64,000 bases of DNA. Origin: Bacilli bacterium. Lineage in GTDB: Bacteria; Bacillota_I; Bacilli_A; RFN20; CAG-826. Under the pieces are notes generated by a model. That model made no database searches. It saw nothing but the letters and a program-made list of their open reading frames with translations, and was not told where the DNA came from. Of the stretch, positions 35,858 through 44,255 are shown in pieces (positions within the stretch are counted from its first letter, which is position 1; each line of letters starts with the position of its first letter). The stretch is from NCBI GenBank assembly GCA_035326105.1, contig DAOKYO010000002.1, forward strand, positions 124,001-188,000, written 5' to 3'. Made by a program: the position numbers and the translations under genes.

Positions 35858-37009
35858 CTATTCGTCTTTCAGAAAATCCGGAAGAATATTCTCACTGATA
35901 TCCTCCTCTTTTTCCTTCTTCTCTTTAACCGCGACGACCGGTCGATTCTCAATCGGTTTGGCGCCGTCAACCGAACGATTGAGCGAATCATAGGTCGGGA
36001 CGGTGGTAAAGTCCTGCTGCTCCTCAAAGTCCGTGGCAATCACACTGACTAAAATTTGATCGTCCAAGAATGAATTAATAGACACCCCAAATTTGATATC
36101 TAAAGAATTGCCACTGGTCTCAATGATTTTATAAACTGTGTCTTGCGCCTCATATAAAGAAACATTTTTGCCACAGGTGACCGCGATAATAGCCTTGCGA
36201 GCTCCGCTGAGCGAGGCCTCGAGCAAAGGTGAATTAATTGCGTTTTGCGCTGCTTCTTCCGCCTTATTTGGGCCACTGCCGCTGCCGAAACCGATGAGGG
36301 CGATACCGGTGTTCTTTAATGTATTACGAACATCGGCAAAATCGAGATTAATAACCGCAGGTAAGAGAATTAAGTCCACAACGGTTTTGACCGATTGTGC
36401 TAAAACCTTATCACTCGCTGCGAAGGCTTCACCAATTGGGGCGGTTCCGCTCACCATAAGTAATTTGTCATTACTGACAACAATAATACTATCAACGACA
36501 TCCTTTAGTTTATTCAATCCTTCAACGGAGTTGGCAATCCGTTTTTTTCCTTCAAATGTAAATGGCCGCGTAACAATGGCAATCGTCAGAGCACCGCTTT
36601 TTCTTGCAATCTCAGCGATAACCGGCGCGGCTCCCGTTCCGGTGCCGCCTCCCATGCCCGCGGCGATAAAAACCAAATCGGCGCCTTTGACAACTTTCTC
36701 AATATCCTCGGATGATGATAAGGCTGCATCACGACCGACGCTTGGCTCACCGCCAGCTCCCAATCCATGTGTGGTTTCAAGTCCAAGAACAAGGCGATTG
36801 CGCGCACGGGAAGTAGCGAGCGCCTGCTTGTCAGTGTTGGCAACCCAAAAATCGACATTTTTAATGTCGTCATCAATCATACGGTTCACCGCATTATTTC
36901 CGGCGCCACCGACACCGATAACTTTTATATTAGCGATGGGCTCGAAATTATCTAAGTCGGATCCTCCGGGAGCAATTTCATCGTAATTCTGTTCTATATT
37001 TTCTTCCAT
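35858..37009 (-). CDS. ftsZ: Cell division protein FtsZ
   Basis: Tubulin-like GTPase of the division ring, 383 aa. Signature GGGTGTG at about 120-126, N-terminal IKVIGVGGAGNNAVNRM, synergy loop region NLDFADVRNT. The C-terminal linker is short and the tail reads ENILPDFLKDE. The tail has the LPDFL core for partner binding but ends acidic, where most FtsZ tails end in basic residues (IPAFLRR-type). It lies 8 bp after ftsA and ends in a terminator. Confidence 0.98.
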   Translation of the reverse strand: MEENIEQNYDEIAPGGSDLDNFEPIANIKVIGVGGAGNNAVNRMIDDDIKNVDFWVANTDKQALATSRARNRLVLGLETTHGLGAGGEPSVGRDAALSSSEDIEKVVKGADLVFIAAGMGGGTGTGAAPVIAEIARKSGALTIAIVTRPFTFEGKKRIANSVEGLNKLKDVVDSIIVVSNDKLLMVSGTAPIGEAFAASDKVLAQSVKTVVDLILLPAVINLDFADVRNTLKNTGIALIGFGSGSGPNKAEEAAQNAINSPLLEASLSGARKAIIAVTCGKNVSLYEAQDTVYKIIETSGNSLDIKFGVSINSFLDDQILVSVIATDFEEQQDFTTVPTYDSLNRSVDGAKPIENRPVVAVKEKKEKEEDISENILPDFLKDE

Positions 37010-37017
37010 AGGGCCTC

Positions 37018-38265
37018 CTATAGTTCTTCTTTCCCAATACTATTGGCAGAACGTTTTGCCTTTTTCTTATTAGAAACATCGCGCGTTACCGAAGCGACAC
37101 GTGTTTTTTCATCCCCGATTTCACTAGTATAGTGGTCGTAAGCGCTCAGTAATCCTAAAACCACTGACATACCGCCATTACGGGCTCCGAAGGTCTCTGG
37201 TTGCTTGAAAATAATCTGCCGATCAGAGTATTGCTGATTGAAAGCGGCCTGAAGTCCATTTATATGAATCATTCCTCCGGTAAAAACAAGGGGATACTCA
37301 TTTATACGATCGTTATTCTGCTCATTAACCAATTGGCGGATTGTCCGATTAATATCGCCGTAATATGTCACCAGCCATTGATCGATTACTTCTGATAAAT
37401 CATTTAAGTATATCGCACGGGAAACTTGATCGAAGGCCGAAGTGGAGGCGATTTTGGCTTTTAATGAACACACTGTCTTGTCTCGTCCATAGTTTTCAAT
37501 GATACGCTGAGCATCCTTTAGGGATAATCCCAATCTTTCGGCCACTAGCGAAGCAAGATTTTTACCACCCTTCATAACGTAGGTTGAGGCGAAAAGCTTT
37601 CCCCCCGCAATAAGACTGGCGGTTGTTTTTTCGTCTCCCATATCAATTAATAAATACTGATCCGGTAGATTGTGGTAATTAGCGTATAACTTTGAAAGAG
37701 CATAAGTTTCAGCAAAGGCCTTGCGAACTTTAATTCCTGAGCTATTTACTACATCGCTATAACAATCGCAGATATGGGTTGGAAGAATGTGAATTTTAGC
37801 AGTAATGGAGAGACTGGCGGAATCCATTCCTATCGGAGCGCGAGTAAACTCTTGCCCTTTATCCAAAATATAAATTTCAGGAACAATCGAAACGACGCTC
37901 GCATTATCGACATTAGCATCCTTGCGAATGATATTTATGACATTTTTAACATCGATTTGTTCGACTTTTCCAACCGGGCTAACGACAGTTGAAGAACGCT
38001 CGGCTTGAAAAACTTGTAGACCAATTGAAGGAAGGGCGATAATCGCCTCTTCGGGTTTTACCAATATGTTTGACGGGATCGCTGCCACGAGTGACTTGAT
38101 AGTTTCACTAACGAGCGGAGCATCCACGATTTCACCGCTTCTAAGTGCGCTTGGAATCATTTGATAGCCGGTATGCAAAACAATCGGTTGATTATCTAGA
38201 ACGTAACCGACAACAAGTTTAACTGCGCGATGGGATATTTCAATAGCGACAATTGGTTTGTTCAT
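37018..38265 (-). CDS. ftsA: Cell division protein FtsA-like ATPase
   Basis: Actin-fold ATPase that tethers FtsZ to the membrane, 415 aa from ATG 38265 (AGGA six bases upstream). Elements: phosphate 1 IVAIEISHRAVKLVV, the SHS2 (1C) domain near 85-165, phosphate 2 LLIDMGDEKTTASLI, KGGKNLASLVAERLGLS, and an adenosine segment PLVFTGGMIHINGL. Sequence is divergent from Bacillus FtsA. The C-terminus (SNKKKAKRSANSIGKEEL) is basic and polar without the amphipathic helix usually used for membrane binding. Pairs with ftsZ downstream. Confidence 0.88.
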   Translation of the reverse strand: MNKPIVAIEISHRAVKLVVGYVLDNQPIVLHTGYQMIPSALRSGEIVDAPLVSETIKSLVAAIPSNILVKPEEAIIALPSIGLQVFQAERSSTVVSPVGKVEQIDVKNVINIIRKDANVDNASVVSIVPEIYILDKGQEFTRAPIGMDSASLSITAKIHILPTHICDCYSDVVNSSGIKVRKAFAETYALSKLYANYHNLPDQYLLIDMGDEKTTASLIAGGKLFASTYVMKGGKNLASLVAERLGLSLKDAQRIIENYGRDKTVCSLKAKIASTSAFDQVSRAIYLNDLSEVIDQWLVTYYGDINRTIRQLVNEQNNDRINEYPLVFTGGMIHINGLQAAFNQQYSDRQIIFKQPETFGARNGGMSVVLGLLSAYDHYTSEIGDEKTRVASVTRDVSNKKKAKRSANSIGKEEL

Positions 38266-38462
38266 ACTCATTCCTATCTTTTTTCTTTAGTTAAATTATA
38301 TGTAATTGTTGTCTTGCATGCAATTAAAAACCTTAATATTTCCCTTTGGACTTGTTTTTTTGATAATCGTATTAAAAAAAATCATTTGGCTTATATCTAG
38401 CAAATGCTTTTTTTCTTTTATTCGGTAAAAAAAGTTGCTAATATATTTAATAGGAGGTCTAT

Positions 38463-39505
38463 ATGGAAAGAAAAAATAGACGATTTTTATTGCTTCTACC
38501 TGTTTCATTGTTAATCGCCGGTTGTAATTCTCCCGTTAGTGCCAAAGATGCTTCGGCTGCCTTGTCAAAAGCGTATACCCAGATGCTCGATACCGTCGTT
38601 GACGGCATCACCCTTGATCAAACATTGAAGGGTACGATCGACATTAAAAATTACGAGGGTGGATCTGAGACAGCGACAAATTCTGCTTACATTGATGGTG
38701 AAGAAGAATTCTCTTTTAAAGGTGTAGATTTACTTGGCGACGCTCCGCAGGCGAGTTTATCCATAAAGGGCAAGGGTTCAGCGACGATTGATTCGAGTGA
38801 AACAAGCGTCGATGAAGAAATCAATGCCTACTACACTGAAGGTTTCTTATACGGCGATCTTTCTAAAGCACCGTCTATCCAAGAACTTGATCCCGCATTC
38901 GTCACTACTCCTAATTGAAGGTCCAAGCTGGATTACTGAAGGATTATATGGGCGTTGAAGGTGATGTTACCGTTCGCGACTTAATGGTCAATATGGGCGG
39001 AATGGAGCTTCCGACAGCGGAAGAATTGTCGTCATCTGCCGAGGAATTTTTCGGTGGTTTCAGTGGTTTCTCAGCGACTACTGTCAGTGGCGGTACCAAA
39101 ATTTCGTTAAAGGTGAATAATGATACTATAACCGATTATATAGTAGCTATGTATACAAAGGATATAGATATGTCAAGTATCCCATCCTATGTATCTTTGG
39201 ATCTTGACGCTTTGCGTGAAGAAGCCGCGGCGATGGTTGATGCTTATGGATCGTTTGACCTAACTTTGTATGTTGTTTTAACGGGAGATACCCTCTCAGA
39301 GATTTCCTTTAATGCTAATCTTGATTTGGCGATTCCCACTTCTTCATCGGATATTGTTTTTACCGCTGAAAAAGCGGCAAGTGTATTTGAAGGCGTTAAA
39401 ATTAAAGCCAATGTTGAGTTTTCAATAAAGCTCAATATGAATGTAACACCGACGATTACGCTTCCTACCGATTTAGATACCTATACGATGATTCAAGATA
39501 ATTGA
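38463..39505 (+). pseudogene. Lipoprotein gene split by a frameshift
   Basis: First part 38463-38918 (151 aa): AGGAGG, signal peptide with lipobox LLIAGC (Cys21), then a soluble beta-rich domain, stopping at TGA 38916. Second part 38915-39505 (196 aa) is open from TTG 38915 in the -1 frame and continues the same kind of protein (LLKDYMGVEGDVTVRDLMV...), with no start signal of its own. Joined they would give about 347 aa. Adding one A at 38913 (AAA for AA) restores a single frame. The overlapping TTGA would also allow stop-restart translation. The family is not recognised; it resembles LolA/LppX-like or DUF6612-type lipoproteins in outline. Lies on the opposite strand between two division operons, with its own terminator. 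Confidence 0.75.
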
Positions 39506-39545
39506 AAATCGACAATTGAAACAGGAAAGACCGGTTGTTGAGATG

Positions 39546-39588
39546 AGACCCAAATGTTAGACCAACTAACAGGAGGGTCTTTTTTTTA
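39546..39588 (+). terminator. Terminator of split lipoprotein gene
   Basis: AGACCC (39546-39551) pairs with GGGTCT (39575-39580), with an inner TGTTAG/CTAACA stem, followed by eight or nine T. Confidence 0.85.
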
Positions 39589-39590
39589 TA

Positions 39591-39616
39591 AAAAAATGGC
39601 ATTGGGCCATTTTAAA
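39591..39616 (-). terminator. Terminator of mraZ-rsmH operon
   Basis: Minus strand AAAATGGC, CAAT loop, GCCATTTTTTT; it closes the mraZ, rsmH and small membrane protein transcript. Confidence 0.75.
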
Positions 39617-39640
39617 AAGGAAGATTGATTCAACAAGTGA

Positions 39641-39865
39641 TTAAAGTTGTTCGATGGTGATTTCCGAAGAAACATTTGAAGAACTGTTTTCCTCGGTGGA
39701 GGTTGTTTGTGCTTCCGCGGGTGAACCATTCTTTGCAAGTTGAATGGGAACGCCAATCCCCGCGCCAAGGGCAACGAAAAAGATGAGACCGGTTAACACT
39801 TTACGAGTCCGATAGTAACTTGCTTTTCGTCCATTTTTCTCTAACTTGTCGCGCATATTCTTCAC
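39641..39865 (-). CDS. Small bitopic membrane protein in ftsL position
   Basis: A 74-aa protein with a basic N-terminus (MKNMRDKLEKNGRKASYYRTRK), one membrane helix (about residues 23-44) and a short outside tail rich in Ser, Thr and Glu. It starts where rsmH ends, exactly where ftsL stands in most dcw clusters. Topology matches FtsL, but the coiled coil that defines FtsL is missing and the outside part has only about 30 residues. It may be a reduced FtsL or an unrelated small protein; position is the only argument. Confidence 0.6.
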   Translation of the reverse strand: MKNMRDKLEKNGRKASYYRTRKVLTGLIFFVALGAGIGVPIQLAKNGSPAEAQTTSTEENSSSNVSSEITIEQL

Positions 39866-40795
39866 CTACTTTCTTTCTAAGATTCTTAATTTAGCCGATG
39901 TTGAACGGCGATTTCGTAAAACTTCTTCCTGACTGGGGACAATCACCTTTCGATTGACGAGCCGATATTCCTTCTCAGTTTGAAACGGATTACGTTTGTC
40001 GCCGATTACCACGGCACTGTTCTTAAATACTTCCTTTACAATTCGGTCCTCTAGACTCTGAAAGGTTATGACCGCAATTCTTCCGCCACTATTTAATAAC
40101 GGAATGCATTTTTCAAGGGCAACTCGTAGAACATTTAACTCGTCATTAACGGCGATGCGCAAAGCTTGAAAAGTCTGCTTTGCCGGATGTCCTTTTTTTC
40201 TCAATTCGCTGTCAGGTTTGCTATTCTTAATGATTCCCACTAAATCATTGGTGGTCACAATCGGTTTTTTCGTTCGATTGCGAATAATATTTTGGGCGAT
40301 ACTATAAGCAAATTTTTCTTCGCCATAGTCTCTGAATATCTTCGTTAAAGCCTCGAGAGAGAATGTGTTGACGATGTCATAAGCAGTCGGGCGCATTGAG
40401 GACGGGTCCATGCGCATATCAAGCAGCGCATCGTAACGATAGGAGAATCCACGATCGGCTTCATCAAATTGTGGGGAACTGACACCGAGATCCATCAGTA
40501 TTCCATCCACTTTGTTTATCCCCAGGCTTTCCAGTTTTTCCGCCGCCTCGGCAAAGTTGGCGTGGATAGTCGTCCAATTACCGCCGCTTTTTTCCAAAAC
40601 TTCCTTACTCCTCGTAAGTGCTTCCGGATCCTGATCAAATCCATAGAGGTGACCATGGGGAATTCGCTTTAGAATTTCTTTGCTATGCCCCGCTCGTCCA
40701 AGCGTCAAATCGACATATATTCCTCCGTCGCGAATGTTTAAACCCGAAATTACTTCGGAAAGCAGAACCGGTATGTGTTCATTTTCACTACTCAT
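39866..40795 (-). CDS. rsmH: 16S rRNA m4C1402 methyltransferase RsmH
   Basis: N4-methylates C1402 of 16S rRNA, 309 aa. Motifs HIPVLLSEVISGL, YVDLTLGRAGHSKEIL, the DGILMDLGVSSPQFD core, DRGFSYR and the C-terminal AVITFQSLEDRIVK. Second gene of the mraZ operon, overlapping mraZ by 8 bp. Typical length. Confidence 0.97.
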   Translation of the reverse strand: MSSENEHIPVLLSEVISGLNIRDGGIYVDLTLGRAGHSKEILKRIPHGHLYGFDQDPEALTRSKEVLEKSGGNWTTIHANFAEAAEKLESLGINKVDGILMDLGVSSPQFDEADRGFSYRYDALLDMRMDPSSMRPTAYDIVNTFSLEALTKIFRDYGEEKFAYSIAQNIIRNRTKKPIVTTNDLVGIIKNSKPDSELRKKGHPAKQTFQALRIAVNDELNVLRVALEKCIPLLNSGGRIAVITFQSLEDRIVKEVFKNSAVVIGDKRNPFQTEKEYRLVNRKVIVPSQEEVLRNRRSTSAKLRILERK

Positions 40796-41225
40796 GGTTC
40801 TTATCCTCAGGTAAGCCCTCGGCTATTGACTCCATCCGCTGCGCGATGTCCTGCGAATATTCACCCCATTTTTCCTGATTCCACACTTCGAAATGATCAT
40901 TGACGCCGATTACGGCTACGGATTTCTTAATATCAAGTCGAGTAAGAATTTTTAGGGGAAGAGCAATCCGGCCGTGATCATCCAGTTCCGTTTCAATCAC
41001 GCTCGCTAACCGTAAACGAATAAAGTCGCGTTCATCTTTATGATTGTAAGACAGAGATGAAGTCTTTTTGACCAAAGCATCAAAGTCTTCGGGGAGATAT
41101 ATTTCAAGCGTTCCGTTATAACCATTCATAACGTAAAGACGATCTTTTACTTGCTCACGAAAGTGACTTGGAATAACCAAGCGGCCTTTACTATCAAGCG
41201 AATGGTAATAAGTTCCAAAAAACAT
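40788..41225 (-). CDS. mraZ: Transcriptional regulator MraZ
   Basis: AbrB-fold DNA-binding protein that controls the dcw operon. From ATG 41225 it is 145 aa and starts MFFGTYYHSLDSKGRLVIPSHFRE, the standard first motif; the second repeat is VIETELDDHGRIALP. A GTG at 41234 would place the start inside a MraZ box and gives a non-family N-terminus. Two direct AAAGTGGGA repeats overlap its ribosome site, so autoregulation is likely. Confidence 0.96.
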   Translation of the reverse strand: MFFGTYYHSLDSKGRLVIPSHFREQVKDRLYVMNGYNGTLEIYLPEDFDALVKKTSSLSYNHKDERDFIRLRLASVIETELDDHGRIALPLKILTRLDIKKSVAVIGVNDHFEVWNQEKWGEYSQDIAQRMESIAEGLPEDKNHE

Positions 41226-41228
41226 TTT

Positions 41229-41248
41229 TCCCACTTTCTCCCACTTTC
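41229..41248 (-). promoter_or_regulatory. Two MraZ-type boxes
   Basis: Two adjacent copies of GAAAGTGGGA, ten bases apart, immediately before the mraZ ATG and downstream of its promoter. Mollicute MraZ is known to bind AAAGTG-type direct repeats. The GTGGGA of the second copy is also the ribosome site. Confidence 0.7.
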
Positions 41249-41257
41249 TACAATCAC

Positions 41258-41286
41258 ATTATATTTAAGTATGTTTTTTTTGTAAA
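41258..41286 (-). promoter_or_regulatory. Sigma-A promoter of mraZ operon
   Basis: Minus strand TTTACA (41286-41281), 17 bases, TATAAT (41263-41258). Confidence 0.75.
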
Positions 41287-41298
41287 GCAATAAACGTA

Positions 41299-41328
41299 AA
41301 AAAAGCGCCAATCAGATGGCGCTAATCC
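41299..41328 (-). terminator. Terminator of pheS-pheT-DUF177 transcript
   Basis: Minus strand GCGCCA, loop, TGGCGC followed by seven T. Confidence 0.85.
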
Positions 41329-41345
41329 ATATTATCAGATATAAG

Positions 41346-41834
41346 TCACTCGTCTTCTTCGACTTTAATCCCTTCAAATGGGTTATTTTTCCCACGACCA
41401 GCCGCGTATTCTTCCTCACTTAAAATTCTCACTCCGTCTCCCACTTTTGGAAGTTTTGCCCCGGGTTTAACGGCCTTGAGCGGAATCTCAGTAAGCAGTA
41501 AGCCAAATAAGTAAGGATCCAAATCGATGTAATTGCCGCTGATTGGAAAAATATTGGGATCTTCATTTTCTTTATCAAAAGTAAAAATCAATTGATCATG
41601 AAGGCGGATCTTCTTCATAAAAGGCTCGAGAGTATAAGCGCATTCTAGTTCAACTTCCGCTTCCATCCGGACATCAATTTCAATAATGTCGCCGCTTTCA
41701 ATAACACTGGTTTCCACGTTGCTCGAAAGGATTTTCCTCAATGTTGGATTATCCCGTATCGAAAAAGCCGACAAATCAACTGATGCCTTTAAAATAAGCG
41801 GTTTATTTGAACACTCATTAAGAAAGATTCGCAT
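41346..41834 (-). CDS. DUF177/YceD family protein
   Basis: A 162-aa protein of the DUF177 (YceD/YlbN) family linked to 23S rRNA maturation. Visible are the strand-rich middle with EAEVELECAYTLEPF (family: C..CL.P), LHDQLIFTF, and the C-terminal segment ending in an acidic tail KVEEDE. Cysteines are reduced to one in the central motif. In most Firmicutes the gene precedes rpmF; here it is followed by a terminator and then mraZ. It lies 3 bp after pheT and is probably read with it. Confidence 0.8.
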   Translation of the reverse strand: MRIFLNECSNKPLILKASVDLSAFSIRDNPTLRKILSSNVETSVIESGDIIEIDVRMEAEVELECAYTLEPFMKKIRLHDQLIFTFDKENEDPNIFPISGNYIDLDPYLFGLLLTEIPLKAVKPGAKLPKVGDGVRILSEEEYAAGRGKNNPFEGIKVEEDE

Positions 41835-41837
41835 GTT

Positions 41838-44246
41838 TTACCCCCGTAGTTCAGCCTTAAATTGATGAAATAAGGCCGATTTAATTTCTTCTTCTATCGT
41901 CCGGACATCGCCATCGGTCAAGGTTTTTTTGTCGTCTCCGTAAAAAACGCTTATCGCGATTGATTTCATTCCATCTTGCACATGCTCACCTTGATAGACA
42001 TCAAACACTTCCACGTTCTTCACTAGGGCTCTTCCTGCCTTTTTAATACATTTTTCCACATCGCTTACCGCAATAGCTTGTTCGATAACAAAAGCCAAAT
42101 CACGGCGAACAAACGGATACTTAGGGATGGCTTTACTTTTGATCGGACTGGTTTTGAGTGCCAGCAAAGAATCGAGATTTAAAGTTAAAGCCACGACTGC
42201 CAATTTGTTAAACCCATGGTTCTTCTTCCATTCAGGATGAATCTCACCTAAAACGGCAGTCGGATCCTTGGCAAAGAAAACCTCCGCCGAACGACCAGGA
42301 TGAAACTCATTGCCTGAACTGGAAAATTTCTGTAGATGATAGCGGCTGGGTTCAATGCCAAACGCAAGAAAAATCCCTTCGAGTAAACCCTTAGCATGAT
42401 AGTAATTATAACTTTCCTTTTGAATGCTTCCCCATTTCTTGTCCTGACCGACAAGGACAACCGAAAGCTGGGTCATGGAACTATTTTGCCCATAAGCGTT
42501 AGATATTTCAAAAAGGGCAAAGTCCTCCATTTGATGAGCCACATTATATTCCGCCACCTTGAGTAAAGAAGCGAGGGTATTGGTCCGAAACAAGGCATGT
42601 TCAGGAGTCATAGGATGTAATAGTTTAAAAGGAATATCCTTATTCAAATAGGCGAACTCCTTCGTTTCCTGCTCACTGATAAGCGAATAAGTCAACGCCT
42701 CATTCAACCCGTTGCTGAGTAAGAAATGACGTAGTTTTTTAATGGCGTCTTGCTCAAAATTATATCCCCCGACTGTCGTGGCAAAAATCGGCAAAGAACT
42801 GACGACATTATCATACCCGTAGTAACGGATAACTTCTTCGCTTAAATCAGCCACTCCCGAGATATCAATTCTAAAATCCGGCACTTCGACCACAAGCGCG
42901 GATTCCGCCCTTTCCTCAATAATTTTAAAAGACAGATTTGTCAGTGCTTTTTTTATCTCCGACAAAGAAAAACTTGTACCCAAGCGATGGTTGATATCCT
43001 GAATAGAAAAACTAATCAACTGCTTTCCATGGTTGATATGGTCGTAAGTTATGACATTTGAGATTTCCTTGGCATCCGCCAGTTCACGAAGCAAACGGGA
43101 TACCAAAGCTAAAACCCATTCGCTTTGATGAGGATTAATTCCCTTTGCAAACCGCGATGAAGAATCACTTACCAAATTTAGTCGCGTTGAAGTGTGACGG
43201 ATGGTCGCGCCGTCAAAGAGGGCCGCCTCAACCGCAATATGTTTGCTACCGGCATCAACTTCGGCCGTTTTTGATCCCATCACTCCACCAAGACACATTA
43301 TTTTATTATTAACCGTTATTGCGATATCGCCCGCCATAACGTGATAGGCATTGTCATCTAGCGCCATCCAGTCTTCATCTTCGATATCGTCGCGAATGAC
43401 AAAACTCTCACCATTGACCTTATCAAGATCATACATATGAAGGGGTTGTCCGGTTAGAAGCATAATATAATTGCCGATATCGACAACATTATTAATTGAG
43501 CGGATTCCCGAAGCCATCAGAACCGTTTTCAGCCATTTAGGTGAAGGTTTAACCCTTATTCCCTTAATTTCCATCAAGGAAAATAAGGGACACTTTTCCG
43601 TTTGTGATTCGACTTTTAAACCACTGTCAAAATCCGCTTTCAAATTTGCGGTCGGAAGCGAGACCTTTCTTTCAAAAAGGCCTCCAAGCTCGCGCGACAA
43701 ATTAATCGCCGCCGAACAATCCGGGCGATTGGCAAGAAGTTTTAAATCTAAAATAACATCGTCTAGCCCAAGGTAAGAAAGGACATTTTCATTTCCCACT
43801 TCCGCTTCATCCGGCAGCTCTTCAATACCGGCGATTTGATTCTCGTTTAAAAACTTATGCTCAACCCCAAGTTCTGATAGCGAACAGCACATTCCGTTGC
43901 TTTCAACACCGCGGATCGTCGAGGGGGTGATTACAACATCATTGGCAAGGTGGCAGTTTTCTAAGGCCACGATGACCTTAAGTCCTTTTTTAACATTCGG
44001 CGCTCCGCAGACAATTTGACGAAGTCCGTATTTTGCCCCCAAATTAACGCTCAAAACATGAAGATGGTCAGAATCGGGATGAGTCTTTACTTCCAAAATT
44101 TGGCCGATGACCAAACGGTCACCAAACGCCAGAGGATAAAAACCTTCGACTTCAATGCCGGCAAAAGTTAGGCGATCGCTTATCTGCTTTGGACTTAAGC
44201 CGGATAAATCGACATATTTATTTAACCAATTTAATGAGAATTTCAT
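41838..44246 (-). CDS. pheT: Phenylalanyl-tRNA synthetase beta chain
   Basis: Beta subunit of the alpha2-beta2 enzyme, 802 aa. N-terminal tRNA-binding OB domain (about 39-150, VVGK-type IGQILEVKTHPDSDHLHVLSV), B3/4 editing region, B5 domain (about 400-480), catalytic-like core with YDNVVSSLP, and C-terminal FDX-ACB anticodon-binding domain (KYPFVRRDLAFVIE to the end). Follows pheS by 9 bp. Confidence 0.97.
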   Translation of the reverse strand: MKFSLNWLNKYVDLSGLSPKQISDRLTFAGIEVEGFYPLAFGDRLVIGQILEVKTHPDSDHLHVLSVNLGAKYGLRQIVCGAPNVKKGLKVIVALENCHLANDVVITPSTIRGVESNGMCCSLSELGVEHKFLNENQIAGIEELPDEAEVGNENVLSYLGLDDVILDLKLLANRPDCSAAINLSRELGGLFERKVSLPTANLKADFDSGLKVESQTEKCPLFSLMEIKGIRVKPSPKWLKTVLMASGIRSINNVVDIGNYIMLLTGQPLHMYDLDKVNGESFVIRDDIEDEDWMALDDNAYHVMAGDIAITVNNKIMCLGGVMGSKTAEVDAGSKHIAVEAALFDGATIRHTSTRLNLVSDSSSRFAKGINPHQSEWVLALVSRLLRELADAKEISNVITYDHINHGKQLISFSIQDINHRLGTSFSLSEIKKALTNLSFKIIEERAESALVVEVPDFRIDISGVADLSEEVIRYYGYDNVVSSLPIFATTVGGYNFEQDAIKKLRHFLLSNGLNEALTYSLISEQETKEFAYLNKDIPFKLLHPMTPEHALFRTNTLASLLKVAEYNVAHQMEDFALFEISNAYGQNSSMTQLSVVLVGQDKKWGSIQKESYNYYHAKGLLEGIFLAFGIEPSRYHLQKFSSSGNEFHPGRSAEVFFAKDPTAVLGEIHPEWKKNHGFNKLAVVALTLNLDSLLALKTSPIKSKAIPKYPFVRRDLAFVIEQAIAVSDVEKCIKKAGRALVKNVEVFDVYQGEHVQDGMKSIAISVFYGDDKKTLTDGDVRTIEEEIKSALFHQFKAELRG

Positions 44247-44255
44247 AATTGCTCC

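Noticed and set aside
36138..36986. Long open frame of 282 codons antisense to ftsZ
   Set aside because: It mirrors ftsZ exactly, its composition (Ser, Pro, Ala, Ile) is that of a reverse-strand shadow, and it has no ribosome site.
38900..38925. Programmed -1 frameshift in the lipoprotein gene
   Set aside because: No slippery heptamer and no downstream stem were seen, and the second frame has a TAA at 38912 just before TTG 38915, so a normal slip has almost no room.
38463..39505. UGA read as tryptophan would remove the lipoprotein stop
   Set aside because: Reading through TGA 38916 in the same frame soon meets other stops and loses the protein-like sequence. Other genes end at TGA and use TGG for Trp, so the code is standard.
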